Shown here: positions 1 through 8,855 of the stretch, piece by piece
Layout: every line of letters starts with the position of its first letter
Numbering within the stretch: position 1 is the first letter of the stretch
NCBI RefSeq assembly: GCF_016461715.1
Contig: NZ_JAEMUI010000004.1
Span: 62,001-126,000 of the forward strand
Direction of reading: 5' to 3'
Length of the DNA stretch: 64,000 bases
Origin: Marinomonas spartinae
Lineage (GTDB): Bacteria; Pseudomonadota; Gammaproteobacteria; Pseudomonadales; Marinomonadaceae
Notes under the pieces: generated by a model
Told to the model about the DNA's origin: nothing
Seen by the model: the letters and a program-made list of their open reading frames with translations, nothing else
Databases searched by the model: none
Program-made: the position numbers and the translations under genes

Positions 1-1178
1 CCATTGCCATAAGTCGAGGTCAAAATAAAAAGCGTATCGGCCTGAGGATAGTCCTCAACCAACTGGTTCATTTGCGCACAGTGAACATGCCGTCCAGCCC
101 GAATTAATTGGCGCTGCAAATCTTGCGCAAACCCCCATGTCGTTTGACCCTCCGTGCCAACCAAAAGAATGGTGTCGGCTTCTTTGCTAGGCGTATTCAC
201 CAGGTCCCCTTTCTTCACCCGACGCTTTCTCCACCAAGCCAACACACCGGTATAGGACAAGACCGGAACGGTCAATGCACTCGCCCCGAGAATAAGACCA
301 AGCCACCAAATTCCTTGCCCTGTATGTAAGCGGATGATCCATTGTTGAAATACCCCCATCGGCGGCAAACGGGTAAAGTTCAGTAGAGTGCCCGTCGACT
401 GGTCCACAAAGCCGGACCCTTGTTCTGTCGTCAATGTATAAAAATCTTGGAGATCACCTGGATAGGGAAACACCAGTTCATGTAAGGAGGTTAAATCAAT
501 ATTTTTTAACGCAATCAGTGAGCCTACGGGAGCAGGTTGGCCACCTGACACACTGGACGGAAAGGAAGGGGGAATAAAAGTATGATCCTTAACAAAGCCA
601 AAACGCATGGCTGACATATAACTCCCTGTCAACGAGGAAAGCAATAACCCCAGCACAGCGAACCGAGCCAGTTCCGAGTGAATACGCTTCACACCGTTAC
701 CTTTAATCGGTTTGATAAGGGCCTTCCAGCCACCGAGCCGACGCACCAATAAAAAGACACCTGACAGGCATATCAACACCATAACCAGTGCTACCCCGCC
801 GGCCAGCTTTCGCCCAGTATCATGCAGTAAAAAGGAGCGGTGCATGTCCTCAACCCAATCCATAAAAGCAGAAGGTTGGTAGGGGCCTATACTCTGCCCT
901 GTCAACGGGTTCACTAAATCCGCCTTAGGCTGGTGGTTCGCCGTTTTATAATAAACAACCACTTCACCAGACAACTTTCGATCAATCTTTTCAACGTTTG
1001 GATGATGCTGAACAATCCGTTGCGCCATGGCAGCAACACTCACTTCCCCTTTATCCGGCACCACAGCATGGACTCTATGAATAGCGGGCATTAAGGAAAG
1101 CATGGCCCCGGTCGTTGCTATGGTGATTAAAAACAAGGCCATAAATAAACTGGGCAAACCGTGTAATTTACGTAACAT
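1..1178 (-). CDS. PepSY-membrane / flavodoxin-domain reductase (3' part outside window)
   Basis: Reading leftward from the ATG at 1178 (GAGGT Shine-Dalgarno just upstream) gives about 392 residues with no stop before the window edge. The N-terminus has a membrane helix of the PepSY-associated kind (MLRKLHGLPSLFMALF) and a periplasmic PepSY-like stretch. More membrane segments follow, and then a soluble part that enters a flavodoxin P-loop: the last visible residues are TSTYGNG, the FMN-phosphate motif of the CysJ/flavodoxin family. Proteins of this build are inner-membrane reductases thought to pass NADPH electrons through FMN to periplasmic iron-siderophore or other acceptors. The C-terminal FAD/NADPH module is presumed to lie beyond base 1. 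It is probably cotranscribed with the DUF2271 gene 18 bases upstream. Confidence 0.85.
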   Translation of the reverse strand, partial: MLRKLHGLPSLFMALFLITIATTGAMLSLMPAIHRVHAVVPDKGEVSVAAMAQRIVQHHPNVEKIDRKLSGEVVVYYKTANHQPKADLVNPLTGQSIGPYQPSAFMDWVEDMHRSFLLHDTGRKLAGGVALVMVLICLSGVFLLVRRLGGWKALIKPIKGNGVKRIHSELARFAVLGLLLSSLTGSYMSAMRFGFVKDHTFIPPSFPSSVSGGQPAPVGSLIALKNIDLTSLHELVFPYPGDLQDFYTLTTEQGSGFVDQSTGTLLNFTRLPPMGVFQQWIIRLHTGQGIWWLGLILGASALTVPVLSYTGVLAWWRKRRVKKGDLVNTPSKEADTILLVGTEGQTTWGFAQDLQRQLIRAGRHVHCAQMNQLVEDYPQADTLFILTSTYGN

Positions 1179-1196
1179 TATTATTACCTCATCGTT

Positions 1197-1673
1197 TTAC
1201 TTAAGGTCATAACGAAACGAAAGAACATACACACTCCCCATCACCGTTTTGCCGGATCCGGCCGTTGTCAATGGGGTGGAGACATCGGCACGATTGCTGT
1301 TACCATTTTCCACCGCACTGTCGATGACGATCCGATAGCCCTTATTAATTAAGTTATCAGGGATATTTTTGGTCACAACCAACGTACGACCACTGGTAAC
1401 ACTAGCGCCTGTCATACCATCGTATTCAGAAGGTCTTAAACGACTACCGCGAGCCCAACCAGGCAGCTCAAAATAGTAGCGGGCATTTCGCCCGGCCACC
1501 CAGATTGTTTTACGGTATCGGCCATGAGCATCCGCCAGATAAATCGCTAAATACGCACCACTACCATCGTATCTAGCAAGATGTGTGGTAAAGGTTACCT
1601 CTCGTGCCTGTGCTGACATTGATAGGGTGAACGCAGTGATCAGGCTTAACGCCAAAAAAATGTACTTTCTCAT
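1197..1673 (-). CDS. DUF2271 periplasmic protein
   Basis: 158 residues from the ATG at 1673, which has an AGGA ribosome site about 9 bases upstream. A longer frame opens at 1769 but would place a charged leader before an obvious signal peptide, so I reject that start. Residues 1-22 form a Sec signal ending SAQA. The mature part has the DUF2271 pattern, including an LPGWARGSR-like segment, a DGMTGAS segment and a C-terminal beta strand. Function is unknown. The family is regularly found beside PepSY-membrane reductases, and the gene stops 18 bases before one here, so I infer an accessory role in the same periplasmic redox or metal process. Confidence 0.75.
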   Translation of the reverse strand: MRKYIFLALSLITAFTLSMSAQAREVTFTTHLARYDGSGAYLAIYLADAHGRYRKTIWVAGRNARYYFELPGWARGSRLRPSEYDGMTGASVTSGRTLVVTKNIPDNLINKGYRIVIDSAVENGNSNRADVSTPLTTAGSGKTVMGSVYVLSFRYDLK

Positions 1674-1854
1674 AATATCCGTCCTAATAAACCGTTGGAC
1701 GAACTCTATAACCTTTACCTGACACTGACCTGAACAAGAAACAGAGAGAAAAAAAGACTTTTTTTTCACCCCCCACTGGCTAGCATGAACGTCGATTAAT
1801 GACGGTCAGAGCAATGGGCGATAACGCCGTGATCAATAGAATAAGAGGTAAAAC

Positions 1855-2517
1855 GTGCGAGTACTCTTGGTAGAAGATACAACCGGACTTGGGGAAGCTG
1901 TTCGGGATCAGATTCATGAAGATGGGCACGCGATTGATTGGGTGACCTCCTTGCGCTTTGCCGAAACCAGTATTCTTAACACAACTTATGATCTGATTTT
2001 GCTCGATCTCATGTTACCCGACGGTAATGGTTTCAGCTTTTTAAAAAAGCTTAGAAAAGCAGGTAGCTCAACGCCTGTTATCATCCTAACAGCACGCGAT
2101 CAGGTGTCTGATCGTATTGAAGGGCTTAATGCCGGGGCCGATGATTATTTGATCAAACCGTTTGATTTGTCCGAATTATCCGCTCGAGTCAGCGCCGTTG
2201 CTCGACGTTATCGGGGCAATCCAAATCCATTGGTAAAAATAGGCCATTTAGAAGTCGACTTGAACGAACATCGCCTAAAGTCGAAAGGACAAAACGTTGA
2301 GTTAACAGCACGGGAATGGGCCGTACTGGAAGGCTTTTTTCAGCGACCAGGCACCTTGTTATCGCGCTCACAACTGGAGGATCGTCTCTATCAATTTGGT
2401 GCAGAAATCGAAAGCAATACCATTGAGGTGTACATTAGTCGCCTACGTAAAAAGCTAGGGCGCGAGGCAATTGTCACCGTAAGAAACATGGGCTATCGCC
2501 TAGAAACCAATGAATAA
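1855..2517 (+). CDS. OmpR/PhoB-family response regulator
   Basis: 220 residues starting at a GTG (1855) preceded by AGAGGT at about 6 bases. The receiver domain (residues 1-115) has the acidic pair E7/D8, phospho-acceptor D51 in LLDLMLPDG, T79 and K101 in LIKPFD. The winged-helix DNA-binding domain fills about 125-218 and ends in the usual RxxGYRL wing. It resembles the QseB/TctD/PmrA group. It overlaps the sensor kinase gene by 8 bases, so the two are translationally coupled. It is divergent from the DUF2271/PepSY genes and probably controls them from the shared 180-base intergenic region. Confidence 0.9.
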   Translation: MRVLLVEDTTGLGEAVRDQIHEDGHAIDWVTSLRFAETSILNTTYDLILLDLMLPDGNGFSFLKKLRKAGSSTPVIILTARDQVSDRIEGLNAGADDYLIKPFDLSELSARVSAVARRYRGNPNPLVKIGHLEVDLNEHRLKSKGQNVELTAREWAVLEGFFQRPGTLLSRSQLEDRLYQFGAEIESNTIEVYISRLRKKLGREAIVTVRNMGYRLETNE

Positions 2518-3850
2518 TACACGCAGTTTAAAAAGAAACCTCGGCATAGGCCTAACACTAGGCGTCTCCATTCTATGGTTATTAAGTGCGATAGCCTCGG
2601 GTCTGGTCGTACAAAAAGAAATGAAAGAGGCCTTTGATAAAGCCCTCAAGCGGTCTACTCAGCATATCTTACCTTTGATCACAGCGGATATCCAAAAACG
2701 AACCTTGGGGGTAAACAACTCCCATATTCCGATCTTGCAAAACAACGATAAATACTTGCGATACAGAGTGCTTGATCGTCATGGCCATATCCTTCTACGC
2801 TCAAAAGATGCTGATCCACAGCTTTTTAACCGCTATCCTTTATTGGGGTTTTCTGACACCGCCACCCATCGAGTCTATACCACCACTGCCCTCAATCATC
2901 GCGTATTCATCGAAGTCGCTGAGTCACTCGCTTATCGAGATGAAGACCTGAAAGAAGCTATCGTTGCGCTGCTGTTCCCCCTGCTAATTCTTGCGCCAAT
3001 CAGTTTTCTAGGCATCTTACTCATCATTCGCCTGTCGCTTCGTAAAGTTACCGACTTTCAACATGCCATTGAAAAACGCGGCGCTGGCGATTTATCTCCT
3101 GTCGGTACATATCGACTGCCTGCCGAGTTTTCACCTATCGCCATTGCGGTGAATCGGCTGCTTGAACGGCTGCGTAGAACCTTGGACGCTGAACGCAGTT
3201 TTACCGCCAACAGCGCCCATGAATTACGCACGCCTTTGGCAACCGCTCTTGCCAAAGTGCAACGCGTTAAAGCCGTCATTGACGATGTGCAACTGAAGCA
3301 ACAGATTTCGGATGTCGAAGCCTCATTACACAGTCTATCAAAACAATCTGAAAAATTGCTCGAACTGGCTAAAGCAGAAGGGGGCGGTGCGTTGTCTGAG
3401 CAACCCCATGACCTAATACCGATTTTGGCAATGATCGCGGGTGACTTCAGTCGTCAAACACCAGACCGCCTTCATCTGACCCTACCCAACAGAGCGGTAT
3501 CATCACATTTGGATCCTGATGCGTTTGCCATTTTAGTCAGAAACCTTATTGAGAATGCCCTTAAACACGGCCAAGCCGACCAGCCAATAGAGGTCTCTTT
3601 GTCCCACGATGGGACGTTGCGAGTGGTGAATGACGGTAACCTTGTCCCCCCTCAAGATATGGCGCGCTTACGTAATCGGTTTGTACGCTCTAATACAACC
3701 GCAGCGGGTTCGGGGTTAGGGCTCGCTATCGTCGACGCCATTGCAACAGGAGCAGGAATATCCTTACATCTCAGGTCACCAGCAACGGGGCGAAAGCAGG
3801 GCTTTGAAGCGGAACTCAATGTCAAACCAAGCACAAACAGTATCCATTAA
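2510..3850 (+). CDS. Sensor histidine kinase (QseC-like)
   Basis: 446 residues. It has two membrane helices (about 12-34 and 153-175) flanking a periplasmic sensor of about 115 residues, then a HAMP-like linker. The HisKA box has the phospho-acceptor H237 in SAHELRTPL, and the HATPase domain has an N-box (RNLIENALKHG) and a G-box (GSGLGLAIV). It is the cognate kinase of the response regulator whose last codons it overlaps. The periplasmic sensor has no motif I can tie to a ligand. From its neighbours, iron, heme or envelope redox state are guesses only. Confidence 0.9.
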   Translation: MNNTRSLKRNLGIGLTLGVSILWLLSAIASGLVVQKEMKEAFDKALKRSTQHILPLITADIQKRTLGVNNSHIPILQNNDKYLRYRVLDRHGHILLRSKDADPQLFNRYPLLGFSDTATHRVYTTTALNHRVFIEVAESLAYRDEDLKEAIVALLFPLLILAPISFLGILLIIRLSLRKVTDFQHAIEKRGAGDLSPVGTYRLPAEFSPIAIAVNRLLERLRRTLDAERSFTANSAHELRTPLATALAKVQRVKAVIDDVQLKQQISDVEASLHSLSKQSEKLLELAKAEGGGALSEQPHDLIPILAMIAGDFSRQTPDRLHLTLPNRAVSSHLDPDAFAILVRNLIENALKHGQADQPIEVSLSHDGTLRVVNDGNLVPPQDMARLRNRFVRSNTTAAGSGLGLAIVDAIATGAGISLHLRSPATGRKQGFEAELNVKPSTNSIH

Positions 3851-3862
3851 CATTAATGGTCT

Positions 3863-4243
3863 CTATGCATTAATACTGTCGTAATTTTTCTGAGCTTGCT
3901 TCACCTGCTCTATATTTTGTTCTGCCCAACAGCCAAGGTGCTCAATCGTTTGCATGAAGCTGTGCCCTAGGTCCGTTAAACGGTATTCCACAGTCACCGG
4001 AACCGTAGGGAAGGCAGTACGGGTAATCAAACCATCGCGCTCTAATTGTTTGAGTTTTTGCGATAACACCTTCTGTGAAATGCCCTCTACTTCTCGTTTA
4101 ATTTGATTAAAACGAAACGCTTCTTTTTTAAGCAATCCAATAATCAACAGCGTCCAATGATCAGCCAACCGGTCAAAAAAAGCCCGTGCAGGACAGTCTT
4201 TGGAATAAATATTATAGGCGACAGGCGATGCATTTTGTTTCAT
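3863..4243 (-). CDS. HxlR-family transcriptional regulator
   Basis: 126 residues, a typical HxlR winged helix. Cys17 in the DCPAR motif is the conserved redox or electrophile-sensing cysteine of the family (as in YodB, CatR and QorR). The recognition region GISQKVLSQKLKQLERDGL follows, then the wing and a C-terminal dimer helix. It is divergent from a flavodoxin-family gene, the usual arrangement for a quinone- or electrophile-responsive repressor controlling an NAD(P)H:quinone-type reductase. That target is inferred from context. Confidence 0.88.
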   Translation of the reverse strand: MKQNASPVAYNIYSKDCPARAFFDRLADHWTLLIIGLLKKEAFRFNQIKREVEGISQKVLSQKLKQLERDGLITRTAFPTVPVTVEYRLTDLGHSFMQTIEHLGCWAEQNIEQVKQAQKNYDSINA

Positions 4244-4258
4244 GGTGGTTTCCCTCAG

Positions 4259-4312
4259 GTAACCTAGTCACTCTCTGGTTACTTCTTGTTAAGTTAGTTT
4301 CTAATATATACT
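4259..4312 (+). promoter_or_regulatory. HxlR/flavodoxin divergent control region
   Basis: Between the two start codons there is an inverted repeat GTAACC (4259-4264) / GGTTAC (4277-4282) and a second short dyad, TTAG-TTT-CTAA (4293-4302). A TATACT -10 candidate lies at 4307-4312, with only a weak -35 about 15 bases upstream. These are plausible HxlR operators and the flavodoxin promoter. The dyads are visible; the function is inferred. Confidence 0.4.
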
Positions 4313-4434
4313 ATCAATTTTGCAAACACAAAACGAGACGTTATCTAAATGAAACCTTGCCGTGAGAAACTTTCACACGGCCATTGTGCAAAGGTCTCTT
4401 CGTATTAATCGATCTAAAAATATTGGAGTGAGTA

Positions 4435-4986
4435 ATGAAAAAAACAGTCGTGGTTTTCTTCTCTGGATACGGACATACAAAACGAATTGCTGAGTATGTT
4501 ACTAAAGGCGCGAATGCACAGAGCATTCAAATTGATGACAATGGTGACATCACCGAAGCCGATTGGGAGACGTTAAACGCCGCAGATGCCATTATTTTTG
4601 GCGCACCAACTTACATGGGCGGTGTACCTTGGCAATTCAAAAAATTTGCAGATGCCACCTCTAAAGCCTGGTTTACTCAAGCTTGGAAGGACAAAGTATT
4701 TGGTGCTTTCACTAACAGTGGTAGTTTAAACGGTGACAAACAAGTCACCCTGATTTATCTACAAACGCTGGCCTCTCAACACGGCGGTATTTGGGTAAGT
4801 TTAGGCCTTCCACCTGCGAATACACTTTCTGCAACACGTAACGATACAAACAACCTCGGCGGTTCTGTTGGCGCGCTCATTCAGTCTCCATCAGATGCCG
4901 CTGCAGATGCCATTCCTGAAGGCGATTTAGAAACAGCACGTCTTTACGGCGAGCGTGTTGCAAACATTGTCAGCCGCTTCAACTAA
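4435..4986 (+). CDS. Flavodoxin / NAD(P)H:quinone-reductase-like protein
   Basis: 183 residues with a flavodoxin-like fold. The first strand and phosphate loop read VVVFFSGYGHTKRIAEYV, and the second FMN loop has GAPTYMGGVPWQFKKF, as in WrbA-type flavoproteins. The start at ATG 4435 has GGAGTG just upstream. It probably binds FMN and reduces quinones or other electrophiles by two electrons in the cytoplasm. It is divergent from an HxlR regulator with a conserved sensing cysteine, which suggests induction by quinone or oxidative stress. It is slightly shorter than WrbA (about 200 residues) and lacks some of its inserts. Confidence 0.8.
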   Translation: MKKTVVVFFSGYGHTKRIAEYVTKGANAQSIQIDDNGDITEADWETLNAADAIIFGAPTYMGGVPWQFKKFADATSKAWFTQAWKDKVFGAFTNSGSLNGDKQVTLIYLQTLASQHGGIWVSLGLPPANTLSATRNDTNNLGGSVGALIQSPSDAAADAIPEGDLETARLYGERVANIVSRFN

Positions 4987-5008
4987 GTAAGCGTCTAACG
5001 GTTGTTCC

Positions 5009-5034
5009 ACGGCATGGTGTCACCATGCCGTTTT
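5009..5034 (+). terminator. Rho-independent terminator of the flavodoxin gene
   Basis: Stem ACGGCATGG (5009-5017) pairs with CCATGCCGT (5023-5031) around loop TGTCA, followed by TTTTC. It lies 23 bases after the stop codon. Confidence 0.75.
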
Positions 5035-5197
5035 CACTTCTGCTAAGACAAAACTCTAACCTGACTTTCCCCTCATCGAAGTGGCCGCTTTGTTCCTTTG
5101 TAAATCACAACTTAAGGTGCTTTAATTCACACACTATTTGCTATGATGTCGTTACTTGAACACATGCGTACTCTAAAAGTTTAAAGAGGAAACACCT

Positions 5198-5473
5198 ATG
5201 GTTACTGCGATTATTTTACTGTCCGTCGACAAAAAGCACATCAACCAAGTGGCTGAGGAATTGGCGGCGATCGACGGACTGAGCGAAGTCTATTCAGTCA
5301 GTGGTTCTTATGATATTGCTGCCATTGCACGAGTTCAGCACAATGACCAACTCTCCGAATTAGTCACTCAGCATCTTGCACAGATCGACTTCATTTTGAA
5401 AACCGAAACTATGCTGGCATTTCGTGCCTATTCCAAACACGATTTGGAGGGAATGTTCTCAGTGGGTGTGTAA
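5198..5473 (+). CDS. Stand-alone Lrp/AsnC ligand-binding domain protein
   Basis: 91 residues that cover only the RAM (ligand-binding, oligomerisation) half of Lrp/AsnC regulators: a beta-alpha-beta-beta-alpha-beta core with V(Y)SVSGSYDIAAIARV, the GxxD-like effector loop. There is no helix-turn-helix. AGAGG at 5184-5188 supports the ATG at 5198. Stand-alone RAM proteins bind amino acids or pair with full-length Lrp proteins. No partner gene is adjacent. It sits as a single-gene unit between two terminators. Confidence 0.8.
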   Translation: MVTAIILLSVDKKHINQVAEELAAIDGLSEVYSVSGSYDIAAIARVQHNDQLSELVTQHLAQIDFILKTETMLAFRAYSKHDLEGMFSVGV

Positions 5474-5506
5474 GCACTAGGTGACGACCCTAAGGTTTTA
5501 GCGAAC

Positions 5507-5545
5507 AAAAAAAGCCAAGGCAGCGTTAACTGCCTTGGCTTTTTT
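5507..5545. terminator. Bidirectional terminator
   Basis: A near-perfect stem of about 16 bp, AAAGCCAAGGCAG against CTGCCTTGGCTTT with loop CGTTAA (5524-5529), has A and T tracts on both sides. It serves the convergent Lrp-domain gene and the old yellow enzyme gene. Confidence 0.92.
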
Positions 5546-5567
5546 GTCTATGGCAAAGTACTAATCG

Positions 5568-6644
5568 CTACGCTGTCATAAAGGGGTAGTCTGTGTAACC
5601 TTCTTTACCAGAGGTGTAGAAAGTATCTGGGTTAGGTTCGTTTAAATCCGCCCCCGCTTTCACACGCTCCACATAATCTGGGTTGGCAATAAAGGCTTTA
5701 CCAAACGCCACGCTATCGGCTTGACCACTGGCAATCACTTGGTTGGCTTCTTCTGCATCATAAGCCATGTTGACCATTAAATGGCCTTGATAAGCCTCAC
5801 GAGCCACACTCAACACATCCGCCGATTGTGCGCCAAAGAAATCAGCGCGCATCACGTGAACATAAGCCAAATTAAAACGGTTTAGCTGCTCACATAAGAA
5901 ACGAATCCAAGCGACAGGATCTTCTTCTTTCATACTATTGAAACTGTTTAATGGCGATAGGCGTACACCCACTCGACCACTGCCCATGACCTCGGTGACC
6001 GCTTCAAGTACTTCCATCAAAAAGCGAGCACGGTTTTCCAAAGAACCGCCGTATTCGTCGGTACGCTGGTTGGCACTTTCACGCAGGAATTGGTCTATCA
6101 AATAGCCATTCGCACCGTGGATTTCCACACCATCAAACCCCGCCGCTTTGGCATTGATTGCCCCTTGACGGAAGTCATTCACGATCGCTTTGATTTCAGT
6201 CACGGTAAGCGAATGAGGCACGGTGTAAGGTTTTTTACCTTCAGGTGTATGAGTTTCACCATCAATAGCAAGAGCACTAGAGGAAACCGCCTCTTTGCCG
6301 CCGTTAAGCAATGGGTGTGCAGCACGACCCGCATGCCAGATCTGCATGAAAATACGTCCGCCTTTTTTATGCACAGCATCCGTTGTCAGCTTCCAACCCT
6401 CTATTTGTTCTTGGGAATAAATACCGGGGTCATCACCAAACGCCGAGCTGCCTTCTGTCACCATGGTACATTCGGTGATTAACAAGCCTGCGCTGGCGCG
6501 CTGGGAGTAATACTCAGCCATCAAGGCATTCGGTAGATGGTGCGGTGCGCGGGTACGAGTCAGCGGAGCCATGATAAAGCGGTTTGGCAGTGCAACATCG
6601 CCCAATGTGACGGGACTAAAGAGGTTTTTCTCGGTCGTTGACAC
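5568..6644 (-). CDS. nemA: Old yellow enzyme / N-ethylmaleimide reductase
   Basis: 358 residues, the full length for the OYE family. FMN-dependent reduction of activated C=C bonds (maleimides, enones, nitro-esters) is expected. H176 and N179 in HGANGYL are the substrate-binding pair and Y181 the proton donor position. The DEYGGSLENRARF signature and the N-terminal NRFIMAPLTR are intact. It is cytosolic. The AraC-type gene lies 110 bases upstream in the same direction but has a separate start region. Assignment as NemA rather than another OYE-class alkene reductase is by overall motif similarity. Confidence 0.88.
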   Translation of the reverse strand: MSTTEKNLFSPVTLGDVALPNRFIMAPLTRTRAPHHLPNALMAEYYSQRASAGLLITECTMVTEGSSAFGDDPGIYSQEQIEGWKLTTDAVHKKGGRIFMQIWHAGRAAHPLLNGGKEAVSSSALAIDGETHTPEGKKPYTVPHSLTVTEIKAIVNDFRQGAINAKAAGFDGVEIHGANGYLIDQFLRESANQRTDEYGGSLENRARFLMEVLEAVTEVMGSGRVGVRLSPLNSFNSMKEEDPVAWIRFLCEQLNRFNLAYVHVMRADFFGAQSADVLSVAREAYQGHLMVNMAYDAEEANQVIASGQADSVAFGKAFIANPDYVERVKAGADLNEPNPDTFYTSGKEGYTDYPFMTA

Positions 6645-6753
6645 AATAAACTCCTATACAAAGTTTCAAAGTTAATTCGAATATATTTATAAGATAGGGA
6701 AAGAAAACGGGAATTCAATCCGTCATATCGAAATACTTCGATATTTGCATAAT

Positions 6754-7596
6754 TTAACTATCCCGATGACTCAGTTCATGGCGATACCCTGTTGGAGAGA
6801 CGCCATATTCTTGCTTGAACAAACGCGAAAAATGAAACGCTGAAACAAAGCCTGTTTGTTCTGAGACGAGGCTAATAGGAATGTTGGTTTCCCGCAGCAA
6901 AGCCGACGCATGCTGACATCGTAACTTCCACAAGTAACGACTTGGTGTAATTTGTAGATGTTTTTTAAACAATACGATTAGGTGGTTCGTCGAAACATGG
7001 CTTATCTTGGCTATCTTATCTAAATAAAGCGGCTGATCAAAATGACGACTCATATAATCGCAAGCGATGCGCACCGCTTTAGGAATAGGATGCCTGTCTT
7101 CATTGGCATTCGTATAGGTCTTAGCATAGGCCAAATAGTAACGTAATAACGATTGGCCAAGATCTAACAAAGCGGGCTGAGTCGCCAGTGTCGGTGTACG
7201 GGTCAGTGCTAGCCCTAAATCCATATAAGACTGAATATCATAATTGGCTTCCACTACGGGCCGCATATCGCCAAGTTGCACTGCCAGTTCATCGGGTCGC
7301 ATGACAAAATCCAACTGACACCAAGTATGAGTACTCTCTTCTCGCTCGCTAAATTGGTGAAATTCATGTCGGCCGGGCAGTAGCAAAGCAAAATCACCAG
7401 GATGCAAAAGGAGGCTTTTCTCATCAATCGTCATGGTAACCTGACCACTCAGTAGATGAAAGAGCTGGATACCACGCTGAACACGCGGCCCATGTGTGCC
7501 CGATTTAGGGTATTTTGTCAGCCCGAAATAGACTTCTTTTAAATTAGTAAAAGTGATTTTAGACAAATCCTTCTTCATTCCAGTCATGTACGGCAC
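6754..7596 (-). CDS. AraC-family transcriptional regulator
   Basis: 280 residues. The N-terminal cupin-like sensing domain (about 15-160, with GDFALLLPGRHEFHQF) is followed by a double helix-turn-helix domain (about 175-275) ending in the AraC signature FHFSRLFKQEYGVSPTGYR. The GTG at 7596 has AAGGA 8 bases upstream; ATGs at codons 4 and 7 are alternatives. This class usually senses sugars. It is divergent from the Gfo/Idh/MocA-type gene at 7706, its likely target, which is broken here, so the regulator may have lost its main job. Confidence 0.85.
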   Translation of the reverse strand: MPYMTGMKKDLSKITFTNLKEVYFGLTKYPKSGTHGPRVQRGIQLFHLLSGQVTMTIDEKSLLLHPGDFALLLPGRHEFHQFSEREESTHTWCQLDFVMRPDELAVQLGDMRPVVEANYDIQSYMDLGLALTRTPTLATQPALLDLGQSLLRYYLAYAKTYTNANEDRHPIPKAVRIACDYMSRHFDQPLYLDKIAKISHVSTNHLIVLFKKHLQITPSRYLWKLRCQHASALLRETNIPISLVSEQTGFVSAFHFSRLFKQEYGVSPTGYRHELSHRDS

Positions 7597-7705
7597 CAGT
7601 CATTTCCTTCTATATTATGTCAATTAAAGAGAATAACGAGCGAAATAAATCCTTTTTACAAAACACCATCATGAAATAAGTTAAAAATAATAAAAAAGGT
7701 GAGGC

Positions 7706-8855
7706 ATGAGACAAGTTAGAATAGGTCTAATTGGTACTGGCTATATGGGAAAAGCCCACGCCATCGCATTTAAAACAGCCGCAGCGGTTTTTCCATTAAG
7801 TGGCGAAATAGTCTGTGACATGATTGCCGAGGTGGACACGACATTAGCTGAACAAAAAGCCAAAGAGTTTGGTTTTGCCCGTTCAACTGGCGATTGGCGC
7901 GAACTAGTAAACGACCCAAATATTGATGTCGTGGATATTTGCGCTCCCAATCATCTTCATAAAGACATGGCGCTTGCGGCCATTGCCTCAGGCAAACACG
8001 TTTATTCAGAAAAGCCTTTGGCACTAAACGCTGAAGACGCATTAATTATGACGCAGTCTGCAGAGGCAGCAGGTATTAAAACGCTAGTAGGCTTCAACTA
8101 TATCAAGAACCCAACCGTACAGCTCGCCAAAGAAATTATCCAACAGGGGGAGATTGGCGATGTTGTGCATTTCCGTGGCACCTTCAACGAAGATTATCTT
8201 GCCGACGCCAATAGTGCTTTCTCTTGGCGCTTAAAACGAGAGTTTTCCGGTTCTGGCACCTTAGGTGATATGGGCTCGCACCTTAGGTGATATGGGCTCG
8301 CACATTATTAATATGGCCCATTATCTGGTCGCCCCCATCACTCAAGTCTGTGCAGACTTACAAACCGTGCACACACAGCGCCCCTTGATGGGAGAGACTC
8401 ACGGGATGGGAAAGGTTGAAAACGACGATCAAGTACACATGATGGTGCGCTTTGCCAACGGCGCCATTGGCACATTGGAGTCCTCACGTATTGCTTGGGG
8501 CCGTAAAAATAGTTTGTGGTTTGAGGTCACTGGGACCAAAGGCACCTTGATTTACGATCAAGAACGTTTATCAGAATTGCAGCTATACACCGCTGACGAT
8601 GCCAAAAACCGACAAGGTTTCCGGCGTATCCTAACGGGTCCAGGGCATCCTGATTATGTGAATTTTTGCGTCTCAGCTGGTCACGGTTTGGGCTATAACG
8701 ATATGAAAGCAGTAGAAATCCGCGACCTAATAGAAGGTATCTTAACGGATGCCCCACTCTGGCCGGATTTTCGTGCCGCTTATCAGGTTAATCAATTATG
8801 CGATGCGGCAGAGTTATCTTATAAAGAGGCCCGTTGGGTTGCCATAAAACACTAA
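7706..8855 (+). pseudogene. Gfo/Idh/MocA-family oxidoreductase, frameshifted by a 22-bp tandem duplication
   Basis: Two overlapping frames together make one NAD(P)-dependent sugar dehydrogenase of the Gfo/Idh/MocA family. The N-terminal frame (7706-8290) has the Rossmann motif GLIGTGYMGKAHA, a catalytic-region EKP (YSEKPLAL) and the start of the C-terminal fold. The second frame (8265-8855) continues it. At the join, a 22-base unit occurs twice in tandem (8259-8280 and 8281-8302). Both frames encode TLGDMGSH, after which the first hits TGA at 8288. Deleting one copy restores a single frame of 376 codons, a normal family length. The AraC gene upstream is divergent. The product as it stands is a 194-residue N-terminal fragment, unlikely to be active. 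Confidence 0.9.
8259..8302 (+). repeat. Perfect 22-bp tandem duplication causing the frameshift
   Basis: CCTTAGGTGATATGGGCTCG plus CA is present at 8259-8280 and again at 8281-8302 with no spacer. The preceding GCA is also shared, so the direct identity is 25 bases. The length is not a multiple of three. This is consistent with replication slippage and is reversible in principle. Confidence 0.97.

Noticed and set aside
1674..1769. Longer start for the DUF2271 protein
   Set aside because: The extra 32 residues precede a clear signal peptide that has its own good ribosome site.
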